In this document: one piece after another, positions 35,901 to 55,171 of the stretch
How positions within the stretch are numbered: the first letter of the stretch is position 1
Layout: each line of letters opens with the position of its first letter
Source of the DNA: Pelodera strongyloides
Taxonomy: Eukaryota; Nematoda; Chromadorea; Rhabditida; Rhabditidae
Length of the DNA: 64,000 bases
Reading direction: 5' to 3'
Assembly (NCBI GenBank): GCA_036852015.1
Contig: JAANDG010000010.1
Location: 372,001-436,000 of the forward strand
Notes under the pieces: model-generated
The model's database searches: none
What the model was told of the DNA's origin: nothing
The model's input: only the letters and a program-made list of their open reading frames with translations
Translations under genes and position numbers: made by a program

Positions 35901-38900
35901 TGCTATTAAAAGGTAAAGCGGCTTTTTATTGTTTATTTAACAAAATTCATTTTTCTCTGTTCATGCTTCGTTTCTCCCCGGACGTGGTGCAGTTTCAAAG
36001 TGAAAAACCTTCCGGTTTCTGAAAGGCATCGTGGAAAGCTGCATTTGTATGCATCATATACTAATGAGAATAACTTAGAATAAAAAACCGACCCCATTTC
36101 GACCCCACTTAGCAGCATTTGTGCGTTGCAAAAAAACGACCGCTGTTTTTCTCTAAAATTAGAACTTACTAGGTTTTTACCCCTCTCTCCCTCTCTCTCT
36201 CTCGTCAAATTATCTCACTCAGTCTTAGTAAGGGTTTAAATTAAATGAATGAACAAAGGTTTCATATTAACCAAAAATAATAAACGAACATATAACATTC
36301 GTGCTTGAAACACCCTGTATTGTAGGAATTAAACGGATTGGCTTTGTGGCTTCCTGTGAAGTGAAGTACATGCACATGGTATGCCATAAGCATTGCATAA
36401 GACGACGCAATGAGCAATGACGATGCAAGACGAAAGTTTGCCTCAATAGGTAAAACAAGGCTTCCAAAAACAATCAGAAGCAAAATTCGTCACTCAACTC
36501 CCTCGGGAGGACAATTCCAAAAAGAATTCCATTTTCCCCGACCAACACTTCCAAAACTGCCCAATTTCCACACAAACATCATAATAAAACTATAGTAGAC
36601 ACCCACAGGATCAGATCCCAGAAAGGCCATTCTCAACGTCTCTGAAAGAGCTTAGTTCTCCCAACAGCTGAGTTTAAGTTCTCTAAAACACAAGTTTCCA
36701 CCAAATACCAGACCACCAGACACACAAGATCCCAGCAAAATCGTCATTTTCCCCCGTACGTTGCCCGTTCCCTACCACCCACAAATTTTATTTCCGTGTG
36801 AGAGAAGGGCACGTCATTCAACCAAAAATTCGAAAAATCAAGCAACAATAATAAAACATTTGGTAACTTGAGGTAGGTCTGGTCCACCGTATTATGTTGA
36901 AAACTTCGACTTCTCACGGGTAGAAAACTAAAATAAGATACCTGAGTAAAACCATGACTCATTCGGAATATATCTTCTAATACGCTCATGATCTACTCGT
37001 TTTTCATCAGTGCGCAAGGGACATTGCCAACTTTCTGGAACGTTAAAGCAAAATACAGGCCGATTTTGAAACGCATCGAGTATATCTGCTTTTCAATGGA
37101 ACACATGCAAATCAGCATAAATTATAATACAAACTCGACACCAAACGACCCCGTATGGCATAAATGCACAAGAATGCACCTGTCCACGATGCGTTTCAAA
37201 AACTGGCCACTATTTCGCTTAACTCCGGACAATCTCCGCTCGTTTTCAAACGACGTGTGGCAGACCCCATAATTCCTGTACAGTTATTTATGCTAATAAG
37301 ATAGCTCTCTAATTTGCCTCATTTACATCAAAACAAATGGAAATACCTTACAACGTACCGTACCGTTCAAACAACAATTTGACCCAATGATGTAGTCGTT
37401 CACACGCTTCACGTGAGCATTCGATGGATGGAAGAGCATAAAATAAGATACAATAAGATTGTTGGAGGTGCGTGCCGGTAGCGTAGTGGTAAACTCATAA
37501 TAATAATAATATGGTTTATTGGAAGACAACAAAAATAAATATGGCCCGGACAGCCGAAGATGTGAGTTCGTCCCCGCTAGACCACAACCCCAGTGTTTCA
37601 GTTGCAACCAAAATGAATACAATAAGATACCCCGATAAAGCATACAGTAGGCTACAACTACGCAGGCCGCCGGGCCGCACACCTCTACAGTAGGCTACCC
37701 CTCCATAGGTACGCCGTAGGTACGCCGTAGGTCACGAGAGTAATAATTATTATAGGAAAAATTAAAGGAAAACTCGCGGCAGTAAAAATTCACATGTGCT
37801 GCGGTACTCGCGCACTGCGGTACTCGCGCACTGCGGTACTCGCGCATTGCGGTACTCGCGCACTGCGGTACTCGCGCACTGCGGTACTCGCGCACTGCGG
37901 TACTCGCGCACTGCGGTAGTCACACACTGCGGTACTCACGCACTGCGGTACTCGCGCAATGCGGTACCCGCGCACTGCGGTACTCACGCACTGCGGTACT
38001 CGCGCACTGCGGTACTCACGCACTGCGGTACACTGCAGCGAGTTTTTCCTTAATTTTCCCCACACAGCAACTCTCTCAATTGCTCGAAAGTGCTAGTATA
38101 CGATTCTCGGCTAATTTTACTTGTACTAGAGTATTTACGTTACACTTTCGCTCGGATTCGCCGCGAAAGTACCTTTACCGTTTTCGGGCAGTTTTCATTA
38201 GGTGTATGCAAACACGCTGGCTGGAGGTGCATACAAATTTCCTACTGTACGTAAAATACTACTATGCGAAACTGCGGATGACAATATCGCATGCGAAAGT
38301 GCGAGAAAGCATAACATAAATTCTCAGTCATAAACTAATTGACCCACCTGAGTCCAAGTTGGTAGCTAGCTCCTCCTCGCCCATGTACTCCTCGAAGTCT
38401 CAGACCTCGACGTTGATCTCCTCGTTGCTATCGGCGTTGAACTCAACATTAGAGGTGCCTTCCAGCGCGCACTTCCGAAGTAGAGAAGCTAAAAACACAT
38501 AAATTTGTGCTGGGTTACTTGGCTGCTTTTACTATAAATAGTGTAGCATGCTTTCTCCCCAAGGAGACGCAGACAAGCAGACACCAGCCCGTGATGTAAG
38601 CTACAATTATAGAAATGCACTCACACCACCTAAATATTGAGCGAAAAAAGAGGAATAACCCACTAAATAGGTATTGAATAGAATCGATCGATTAGACACG
38701 AGCTAATTGAAGACAATAATAAAACAAACACATACCTGCATCCGATCGCTGGCAGCACTCATCGATATATGTTTTGCCAAATTAGAATAACGGTTTATTT
38801 AACAAACACAAAAATTAGCATTTGGAAATTGCACGTAATCGGCAAATGCACGTTTCCAAGACTCCCTGCCTGTTTAAGTTGTCCAACTCACGGAATAGTA

Positions 38901-41900
38901 CGTTTCAGCAAATACATATATCAATGAAGCGTAGGTGAGAACAGTGCGAGATGGCTGTACTGAAAAAAAAGTAAATATATCCAAGATATATGCGAGTATT
39001 CGTCTTTTTGTAGATTCATGATAAATTGTAACTTTGTTTATTTATTCAACAAGCAAAGAGAATACAAGAGAATACTTCAAGAGAATACTCATACTCCCGT
39101 GTACCGTGCCGTTGCGTACGGAAGCAAAACAGGATGTTGTATCGCTTTGAGATACTTTCAAGAGAATACTCCAGGTACCGTGCCGTTGCGTACGGAAGCA
39201 AAACCGAGGTGGACATGCTATGTCGAGAAGTTTCCATTATGAGCCGTGTCAATCACCCAAATGTTATATCATTTGTCGGCGCCGCGCTGGACGACCCGAG
39301 TGTTTGTTTTATTATGTTTTAATGGGGTTTCCGAGTATGCGTAAAAGCTACCGTATTTTACTACACGGGAATATTTTTTTCTTCATATTAAATATGCTTT
39401 ACGATGCTTAGGCTCACTGCAAAGTTCTAAGGAATGCTTGGATTCGCCGTGACTTCATATGTATAAGAAAATAGAAAATTCATAAAATCATTAATTATCT
39501 ACAGAAAGCAACGTTTTAAAAAGGTTAATCAAGCGAACTGCAACGTGAACAATGTGAAAGATAACAATAAAAAAACTGTTTTTTTTTTAGCAATTCGCCA
39601 TCATCACAGAGTTCGTCGAGAACGGATCCCTATTTTCGATTTTACATGAGCAAAAGAGGTGATTTATATTTGTTGTGTATTGATTATTTGCTTGGATATT
39701 CACTTATTTATACTAAATAAGACGTCAGTTTCATTTCAAATTAAAATGTTTAGAGTTTTGGAGCCGGCTTTTCGACTGCGAATCGGCTACGACGTGGCTC
39801 AAGGGATGCGCTACTTGCACGATTCGGTAAGCGATAGCGAATTATTCGCCATTTTTTTGCCGGTCGATACTTATTGTAGAAAGAAGCCTCGACAATTTAT
39901 ATGCGTGTCCATTCGATCCAGAAAACTAAAAAAGTCTGCTCATATAACTTCATCTTAGTTTTTCGATATGTGCGCACAAACCCTCATAGAGTAAGCCGTA
40001 AAGCTAATTTAGCTAAAGAATGTGAAGTTTCTACAAGAAAGCCGTCTAATTATTTGAACCGTAAGTAAAAATGATGATTCAGGTCGGCAAACCCGTAATA
40101 CATCGAGATCTCAACAGTCATAATATACTCATACATGCGGACGGACGAGCAGGTGAGGAAGACTCAATTTTTTATATATTAGTCAATTTGAACCATTCAG
40201 AAATAATCCGTCCTAAACGAGCTTCGACGTACTCTACAAGACCGGACGCACTTTGTGGCGGTTCAGTTATTCTAATATAAATGGGCTCTCGCAAAAGTAA
40301 AACAGTATATCAGTCCACTTCTTCAGTATGGCCAGAAACGTATACTAAATTATTTATATTTTTACCGATTCATGATCCCGTACTCCAACAAGTTGAACGT
40401 GTATTCAAACTTATTTGTATGGCTTTATAGTATCTTTTTAATTAAGTAAATATATTTTAGTTGTGGCGGATTTTGGCGAAAGTCGATTTGGTGATAGTGA
40501 AGAGGACAATATGACCAAGCAGCCGGGGGTGAGTACTAATTTACAAATTTACTAATGCAGTCTTGATCTCTTTTAGAGATCCAACGGTACGAGTTGTAAT
40601 AGGACCTCCAGAAACCTCTCCTTTGTTATCGATTACTTTTGAAATATTATCGATTGGTATCCGATAATATCGGATTCGTCTCTCCTTGTTAGCGATTATG
40701 TATTGATTACATTTGTTACCTATTTCACTAGCATCGCCCACTTTGTCATATATATTGACAATTCCTGTATCAATTAGTATTTTTATATATCACCGATTAG
40801 TTTTTATTTATCAATGATATCGATTACTTCCAGAATCTCCGATGGATGGCTCCGGAAGTATTTTCACAAAGCGGCCGTTATGACCGGAAAGCCGACGTCT
40901 ATTCCTATGGCTTGTGTTTATGGGAGTTACACTCGGCCGAATTGCCATTTTCACATTTGAAACCTGCAGCAGCAGCGGCAGAAATGGCCTACAAGAGAGG
41001 TGTGTTCATCTTGCTTTATTAACTCTATTGCCTCGCTTTCTATTTTTGTTTGTGGCTTAAGTCGATATATACTGATGTTAGAGTTAGAGGCCGTGTAATT
41101 ACATATACATGTATAGATCACCTACTGTATACGTATACCGTAATGAATAGATACACTTACCGTAAAAAAAACTGTAAATTATGTCATTATTGCTAATTTA
41201 TACGCATTGAGCTGATGTAGGAATCCTTTTTTTACTTTGTATTTCCAGGGCGGCCAACCCTACCAACGGAACCTACCCCTCAATTTCCAGCTCATATTAT
41301 ACAGGTTTCTAGCTATTTATTTTGAAATACGGGGAACTCTACCGAAGACATTTGGCATACCGCATACTATTTATTTATTAATTTATTAATAACACTACAT
41401 GCCGATGCCAAATGACATACTCTCGTGTTGGTGAATACGGCCTCTGAATAATAACATGTATTCGACAATTTTCGTTTGTATAGGTACATACTAACTTAGA
41501 TTGTAGATTGCGCTGATCATAATGTTTAAATTGTTAATACTGTGTCAATTTTTTTTCATTTTATCCTTTTTTCAGGTTATTGGCGAAGCGTGGCATCCCG
41601 ATTCGCGCTTGCGACCCGATTTTTCACAAATAATCGAAATACTTATTCCGCATGTGAACCTGCACGCTGCGGTGAGTAAATTCAAAATGTTTCTAAATGC
41701 TCTCCGAACGATCATTTAATAAGCAACAATAGAAGATACACCCAACAATAGAAGGTACAAGGTTTTGAGCTCGCTTTCTTTGACAACGCAGCGTGTGTTG
41801 TCCGCATGGTCACATTATTGTGTCGTAGGCGCGGTCCCGCTTATTTTCGACTAAAAGCCTTGCCAATGATAGATAAACTGCAATAGGACACGCAGTCATC

Positions 41901-43531
41901 TGCAATATGACGACACGCAGTCATATGTCGAGTGATAATTTAACAATAATGTTTTATTGTTTTAGACCTACGAGGTAACTGAGCCGCAACCGACGGTCAC
42001 CCAGCTACGAACCCAATGGGAAACACTAAACGTGAAAGGCAGCAAGACAGGTCAGTTCCTGAAATATTCAGAATCCGGATTTTATACCGCTTTAAAGGAG
42101 GAGGCTCACGAGAATGAAGTGCTCAAATAGTTTCCTTTTATCGAAGGATAATTTGTTTATCTTCCAAAAAACAAGTATTATAAGGTTCAGCGCTTTAGTT
42201 TGGAGGAATTAATTAATCTAAGAACTCGAAGTCAAATAAAATAACCTATCGTATGCAAGGTAGACTTCAAAGCTAAACATGCAAATTTACAAGTCATTTT
42301 GCAAGCCAGCACAAAATTTGCATGCCCACTATGGAAATCAACTATTTTTTACGATCCAAAATTTTGATAGAATTCATAGTTTTATATTGATTTACTCCTT
42401 CCAGTTAAAAGCTTTTGCATTGTAAAGCATGTCTTTCGGAACTTAATACCGTCATCTTTCGTAAAAGGAAACCATTCGAGCACTTCATTCTCGTGAGCCT
42501 CCTCCTTTAAAGGGACAGGCCCATCAAAGTAAACCTATATTTACGATACGTCCATAGTGACTATCAAGCATTTTTATTACAATATATGCAAACTAAATTT
42601 CACATTTATTTGCCATGGGAAACTTTTTTCCGATGCGCTCAGATCAAATGTATACCGTAAAGCCGCAAATATCCTTGTCGTCAATGCAAATTTATCGTGA
42701 AATTATAATGCGATTAAAATTTGCATATATAGCTTTGAAATCTGCAGTTTTATGGTATACATATGCGTGGAGCGCATTGGAAAAAGTTGTCTAGGGCGAA
42801 TAATGGTGAAATTTAGTTTGTATATATTGTAATAAAAATGCTTGATAGTCATTATGAACGTATCGTAAATATAGGTTTATTTTGATGGGCCTGTCCCTTT
42901 AAAGGAGGAGGCTCACGAGAATGAAGTGCTCAAATAGTTTCCTTTTATCGAAGGATAATGGGTTTATCTTCCAAAAAACAAGTATTATAAGGTTCAGCGC
43001 TTTAGTTTGGAGGAATTAATTAATCTAAGAACTCGAAGTCAAATAAAATAACCTATCGTATGCAAGGTAGACTTCAAAGCTAAACATGCAAATTTACAAG
43101 TCATTTTGCAAGCCAGCACAAAATTTGCATGCCCACTATGGAAATCAACTATTTTTTACGATTCAAAATTTTGATAGAATTCATAGTTTTATATTGATTT
43201 ACTCCTTCCTGTTAAAAGCTTTTGCATTGTAAAGCATGTCTTTCGGAACTTAATACCATCATCTTTCGATAAAAGGAAACCATTCGAGCACTTCATTCTC
43301 GTGAGCCTCCTCCTTTAAGATTTTTTCTAAAACGCACTTTTCTTTTCAGGTTGCTCGGCGAATCCCCAGCTTATGTCCGGCTGGAGTCAGATATCTACCG
43401 GTACCGTTGAACAACTCCGACAACGTCTCGACAAGAATGGATACGTATGTCAACTGGATAAGACGGACGGTCCAAATCCCAATATGACAAACACACCTCT
43501 TGAAAGAATCGTGGAAAAGCAGAGCACATAA
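29999..43531 (+). CDS. TNNI3K: TNNI3K-type ankyrin-repeat protein kinase
   Basis: 25 exons: 29999-30038, 30216-30321, 30622-30733, 31138-31254, 31745-31812, 32187-32328, 32514-32646, 32974-33080, 33383-33499, 33798-33924, 34263-34382, 34604-34716, 34964-35061, 35291-35432, 35839-35912, 39175-39301, 39591-39658, 39754-39826, 40083-40152, 40461-40528, 40834-40999, 41249-41304, 41576-41671, 41966-42050, 43350-43531. All keep phase; 868 residues (human about 835). It starts [12 protein letters not shown], nearly the same as vertebrate TNNI3K. Ankyrin repeats span about 87-467, with TPLHLA-type motifs such as [12 protein letters not shown] and [12 protein letters not shown]. The kinase spans about 514-780: GSGSFG loop, Lys538 in VAIK, Glu557 in helix C, HRDLNSHN (Asp637), DFG at 655-657, then WMAPE. 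All catalytic residues are present, so it should be active. In vertebrates the protein is a cardiac dual-specificity kinase; the role here is unknown. The C-terminal 90 residues are not conserved with what I recognise. Confidence 0.95.
31436..31724. mobile_element. TTAA-bounded hairpin element G
   Basis: 289 bp between TTAA sites, in TNNI3K intron 4. Ends AGGTATCGGTTCATCTTAAA and the inverse. Arms of roughly 130 bp are almost fully complementary (for example GGCGATAAAGTGGTG against CACCACTTTATCACC), separated by a tiny loop near 31580. A transcript through this intron would form a long double-stranded hairpin. Confidence 0.85.
32341..32490. repeat. GA-rich microsatellite in TNNI3K intron
   Basis: Degenerate GAGA/GAAAGA tract between exons 6 and 7. 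Confidence 0.75.
37047..37218 (-). mobile_element. MITE family A copy 8 (inverted)
   Basis: TTAA at 37043-37046 and 37219-37222. Ends AGCAAAATACAGGCCGATTT and AACTGGCCACTATTTCGCT. The interior is in reverse orientation and diverged. Confidence 0.75.
37468..37680 (+). mobile_element. Possible tRNA-derived SINE fragment
   Basis: GGTAGCGTAGTGGTAAACTC resembles a tRNA box A. GAGTTCGTCCCCG about 85 bp later resembles a weak box B, with an ATAATA insertion between them. A related segment containing GCCGGATAGCCGAAGATGCG recurs near 50838-50890. Neither copy folds as a normal tRNA by eye. Confidence 0.35.
37797..38035. repeat. 16-bp GC-rich minisatellite
   Basis: About fifteen tandem copies of CTGCGGTACTCGCGCA with single-base variants (CTCACGCA, GTCACACA, ACCCGCGC). 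It is CpG-rich, unlike the surrounding AT-rich intron. Open frames across it on both strands only reflect the repeat length. Confidence 0.92.
38348..38762 (-). other. Possible antisense exons nested in TNNI3K intron
   Basis: Minus strand. 38488-38348 is bounded by a TTTTTAG acceptor and a GTGGGT donor. One frame encodes a strongly acidic peptide ([13 protein letters not shown], then an in-frame TGA, then [15 protein letters not shown]). Upstream, 38762-38736 starts ATG, reads MSAASDRMQ and ends at a GTATGT donor. Joined in phase 0, however, it would put the exon in a different frame that stops after 49 codons. The acidic frame is consistent with real coding history, but the TGA and the phase conflict point to a gene fragment. 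I do not recognise the family. Confidence 0.35.
39073..39131 (+). repeat. Partial duplicate of TNNI3K exon 16 start
   Basis: A 59-bp segment matches the acceptor region and first 30 bases of the true exon (39153-39204), including TACCGTGCCGTTGCGTACGG. The first copy lacks a clean AG at the boundary (CCCGTG instead of CCAGG), so only the second should be spliced. Confidence 0.85.
42096..42506. mobile_element. TTAA-bounded element E, copy 1
   Basis: 411 bp, with TTAA at 42092-42095 and 42507-42510. Ends AGGAGGAGGCTCACGAGAAT and the inverse. The ends continue inward as inverted repeats (GAAGTGCTC against GAGCACTTC); the interior also pairs partly. It is nearly identical to 42903-43314. It sits in the last TNNI3K intron. 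Confidence 0.9.
42511..42898. mobile_element. TTAA-bounded hairpin element D, copy 2
   Basis: 388 bp; ends AGGGACAGGCCCATCAAA and the inverse. It closely matches 27906-28294. It shares a single TTAA with element E on each side, with no other DNA between. Confidence 0.9.
42903..43314. mobile_element. TTAA-bounded element E, copy 2
   Basis: 412 bp in the same orientation as copy 1, from which it differs at only a few positions. It ends at TTAA 43315-43318, about 30 bp before the last TNNI3K exon. Confidence 0.9.
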
Positions 43532-44710
43532 TACTATTAGTTTGCGCGCGATTGCGTCTGACCCCCGGAAGCAACGGCAGGCTCAGCAAAGCGCGTAAGG
43601 ATATTCAATGGGCGCGCAGCGGTATTTTTCCTGGCACTTACTTCGCCATGACGCAGCTGCGCACCTCAATTTAGTAGTTTTATTTAGTCAGCTTTGCTTA
43701 ATAAATCAATAACTCGTTTACGGTTAATCATTCTAAGTGCACCTTATCCTTATCATCTTTTTTATACGGGTAATTTAATAAATGTTTTTTATTACCGAAA
43801 TATTCTTATGTTTCATGGAAACATTAACACAACGTATAAATCTATATTTGAAGTTCTGTATATTTCTTTATCTGAAATTGCGTTTTTTTTTCTTCAACGG
43901 TTGTCCATCCTCAGTAGTTACTGTAACTTTGATGTGTGGTTTTAGAATACATCAAAGTTAAGCAAAATCGCCCCCACTTTCTATGAATAGTATTCACTAA
44001 CGCCGCTAATTTGATAATCTTACTAAGTGTTTTGCATTAACTATAGACTAATCTAATTTACAATCTCGAGTCAAACATATTAATAATAATAACAATAAGT
44101 ACAAAAAGAATATTTTTACTTGAAATACCATAATCTCAAAAACACGGCAAAACGTTTATCAACATGAAAAAAATAATAAAAAAAAAACATACAAACTTGG
44201 GGCTAGGATCGAAATTGACCTCGTATAACGCGCAATCACCGGCAACGTAGCACAACATATGAAGGTTGGAGAATAAAAATCAAAACACCAAATTTTCCAG
44301 AAAAATCAGTAGATTACGGTAAATCGTAAATTGTCGTGTAATGTAATTGATTATATGAACAATATTCACCACTCTGTTCATAAGGACGGAGAAACTATAG
44401 CACGCTAGCGATAAAGCATAAAGCCATGTTTCGCTTGGCTGCGTATCATCGGAGTGCATGCTATTTTCCTCACTAGTTTTCTGTATTCAGCGAACTTTGT
44501 GGTGAATACTGCTTGGGAAACATTCCAGAAATAAATTGGAAAATATAGGCATCAAATAGGTACCATATAAGATATATATTGTGCTAGAACCAATAAAATC
44601 AATATTATTCTCTATGGCCTCGAATCAGTTTGCAAAGTATGTGTTTGCAAATTGTTCGAACAAGAGAATGTAATGTGGTATGGTAAGACGTCAATTTAAT
44701 TGAACTTCAA

Positions 44711-44861
44711 ATCGGTATAACACGTGGTTTTGAAACCATGCTTTATATGCAAATTTATGCGCTCTGTTGTGCATTTTCGGCACAGACAGGAACACAATTT
44801 GCACATACTACACAGCACGCAGTTGTACAGCAAAAGTTTCAAAACCACTTGCCATTCCGCT
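44711..44861. mobile_element. TTAA-associated MITE, GTGGTTTTGAAAC type
   Basis: Inverted ends CGGTATAACACGTGGTTTTG and CAAAACCACTTGCCATTCCG. The right side abuts TTAA and the left TTAA has decayed to TTCA. Confidence 0.6.
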
Positions 44862-45388
44862 TTAAAGATAAGTGAATATCGTGAACAAATAACATATGCA
44901 TATCAAGATATGTAATTCTGGGAGTGAAGCAAGTTCGTATGCAAATGAGCAAGTAAAAGGCATCAAAGTACAAAGATGAGCACCACTATTGATTGGTTCG
45001 AATCGATCGATACAAGACTAATAACTGATTATTATATATAAACTATAAAAAAGGCGTAACTGGCAGGACAAGCTATGACAAGCTTAGGAAAATGTGTATT
45101 CGTACAGCTTAATATAAAATGCATAAGTACAGAGAATAGATTTCCAACAGCAGTATTAATCTCACTAAAAAAATCATTGTATCATTAATGATTAGTCTTC
45201 CAATCTCGTTTTCATCTAATATATATTGTTTGTAATGACTACCAGATGGTTTAGAACTCTTGGAACCCGCACCTAAACGACAGGGGGTATTATTATATAA
45301 TGCATACTGAGCTTAGAATACCGTAGGTCTACATATGCTCCATATACCGTAGTTCAATCGTATTGTGTGGCATACGGAAACCTTACAG

Positions 45389-45418
45389 TAAGCCTAAGTC
45401 TGAGCCTAAGCCTAAGCG
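45389..45418 (-). repeat. Interstitial telomere-type repeat (GCCTAA)
   Basis: AAGCCTAAGTCTGAGCCTAA and one more unit: degenerate GCCTAA repeats immediately past the KLF stop. Confidence 0.75.
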
Positions 45419-45423
45419 AAGGT

Positions 45424-53824
<8,401 letters not shown>

Positions 53825-53869
53825 GCGGACGACATTTTCCACCCGTACGTTCTGTACCCGATACGATGC

Positions 53870-55171
53870 CTAAGTGAATCAGTGGATTATTGATTTTTCA
53901 TTCCCGTCTTAGGTAGTACCACTATTTAAGGCTCAGGTATAATTGTAGAAATAAGTTACGGCTTAATAATAGACCAACAGTACATTCTAATCCTGCTATT
54001 TTTAAAGGGATAGGTTCATCTCAAATCACCTCTCTTTTTATTGTTTTTATTGATAACAACGCAAGTATCATTCACAATGAAAATTAAATCAATCACAGAA
54101 CAATACGCCTCGAAGAAGAAGCTTCCTTTATTGGAAGCTAGTTGATCGGAAGCCAAAATCTAAACTCAAAAACTAATACCGTACACTGGCAATTAGCGGG
54201 CTAATGGCAAATAGCCAAGAACGAATTAAATGATACTACACGGGAAATAATGACCTGCCGAGTGTAGTTTGTAACTTGGCTAATTGCCATTAGCCCGCTC
54301 GATCTGTGTACGGTATTAGTTTTTGAGTTTAGATTTTGGCTTCCGATCAACTAGCTTCCAATAAAGGAAGCTTCTTCTGCGAGTCGTATTGTTCTGTGAT
54401 TGATTTAATTTTCATTGTGAATGATATTTGTGCTATTATCAATAAAAACAATAAAAAGAGGGGTGATTTGAGATGAACCTATCCCTTTAAGCGGAATGTA
54501 AGATGTAATGCATGGGAATACTCTCATGCATCAAACCACATGTAATTCCGTCTTAAAGCTAAAGCACATAAAAAGGTACCGTAGACGAGCTCGAGGATTG
54601 CGATGACGTCAGATGATGAAATGACTGTGGCGGGTCGCCTCCGTACATATCGACCAATCAGGAGGCGGGAAAAGCTGAAGGGGCGGGACTTCTTTTCTTA
54701 GAGTTTATTTCTAAATATGGATTTATTTTAGGATTTTTACTATATTATAAGGAGTTGAGAATCGATTAAAGTATGAGGATAGGATGCTTTCGACAAATCC
54801 AAAAAAAATCAATAATCAAAAGGTCGAGCACAATAGGAAAAGGCGAAAAAGAGAATAAGACGACATACATATGAATTGACGGTAATAATAAAAAATGTAA
54901 ATGAAGTGTATGGGAGGTAAAGTTAGCAAAAGTACAAGTACAAAGTAATAAATTGGGTGGCGGCTTCCTTTGTATATTTATTACAATTTGTAAGCGTGAA
55001 TGTCAAAACGATAGAAAATATTGGATAATTGATGAACTGAATTGTCTTGTATATTGAAATGTTTGAAGTGCGACAGACAAATACGAATTCTTCCAAATTA
55101 GAAAAGGTACAGTATTAGGAGCAAGGGCAAGTGCTATTGGTTTAGGAATACGGTAGTATTATAGTAATGTA
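53870..55171. other. KLF upstream region and spacer
   Basis: It contains hairpin element H and AT-rich spacer. The KLF promoter and any further 5' exon should be here. No other gene is seen. Confidence 0.6.
54006..54486. mobile_element. TTAA-bounded long hairpin element H
   Basis: 481 bp between TTAA sites (54002-54005, 54487-54490), starting about 180 bp upstream of the KLF start codon. Ends AGGGATAGGTTCATCTCAAA and the inverse. Arms of about 210 bp are nearly fully complementary (for example AAACTAATACCGTACAC against the GTGTACGGTATTAGTTTTTG block), around a loop near 54240. Non-coding. Confidence 0.88.

Larger units (their letters stand above)
35913..39174. other. Largest TNNI3K intron, packed with repeats
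   Basis: This 3.3-kb intron splits the kinase domain just after the VAIKR segment. It contains a degenerate family A element (about 35994-36155), a family A element (37047-37218), a possible SINE fragment (37468-37680), a 16-bp minisatellite (37797-38035), two possible antisense exons (38348-38762) and a partial copy of the next exon (39073-39131). Confidence 0.8.
43532..45423. other. Spacer between convergent TNNI3K and KLF genes
   Basis: AT-rich, with no gene. A TTAA-associated MITE lies at about 44711-44861 (ends ATCGGTATAACACGTGGTTT and AACCACTTGCCATTCCGCT). A TTAGGC block at 45389-45418 sits directly downstream of the KLF stop codon. The 3' UTRs of both genes fall here. Confidence 0.65.

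Noticed and set aside
37790..38065. Repeating protein frames over the minisatellite, and a CRISPR-like look
   Set aside because: The 16-bp unit has no unique spacers and the genome is eukaryotic. The open frames exist only because the repeat lacks stops.
42096..43314. Assigning the TTAA elements to piggyBac outright
   Set aside because: The TTAA target fits, but the terminal bases (AGG) are not the usual CCC/CCY and no transposase is present, so the superfamily is left open.
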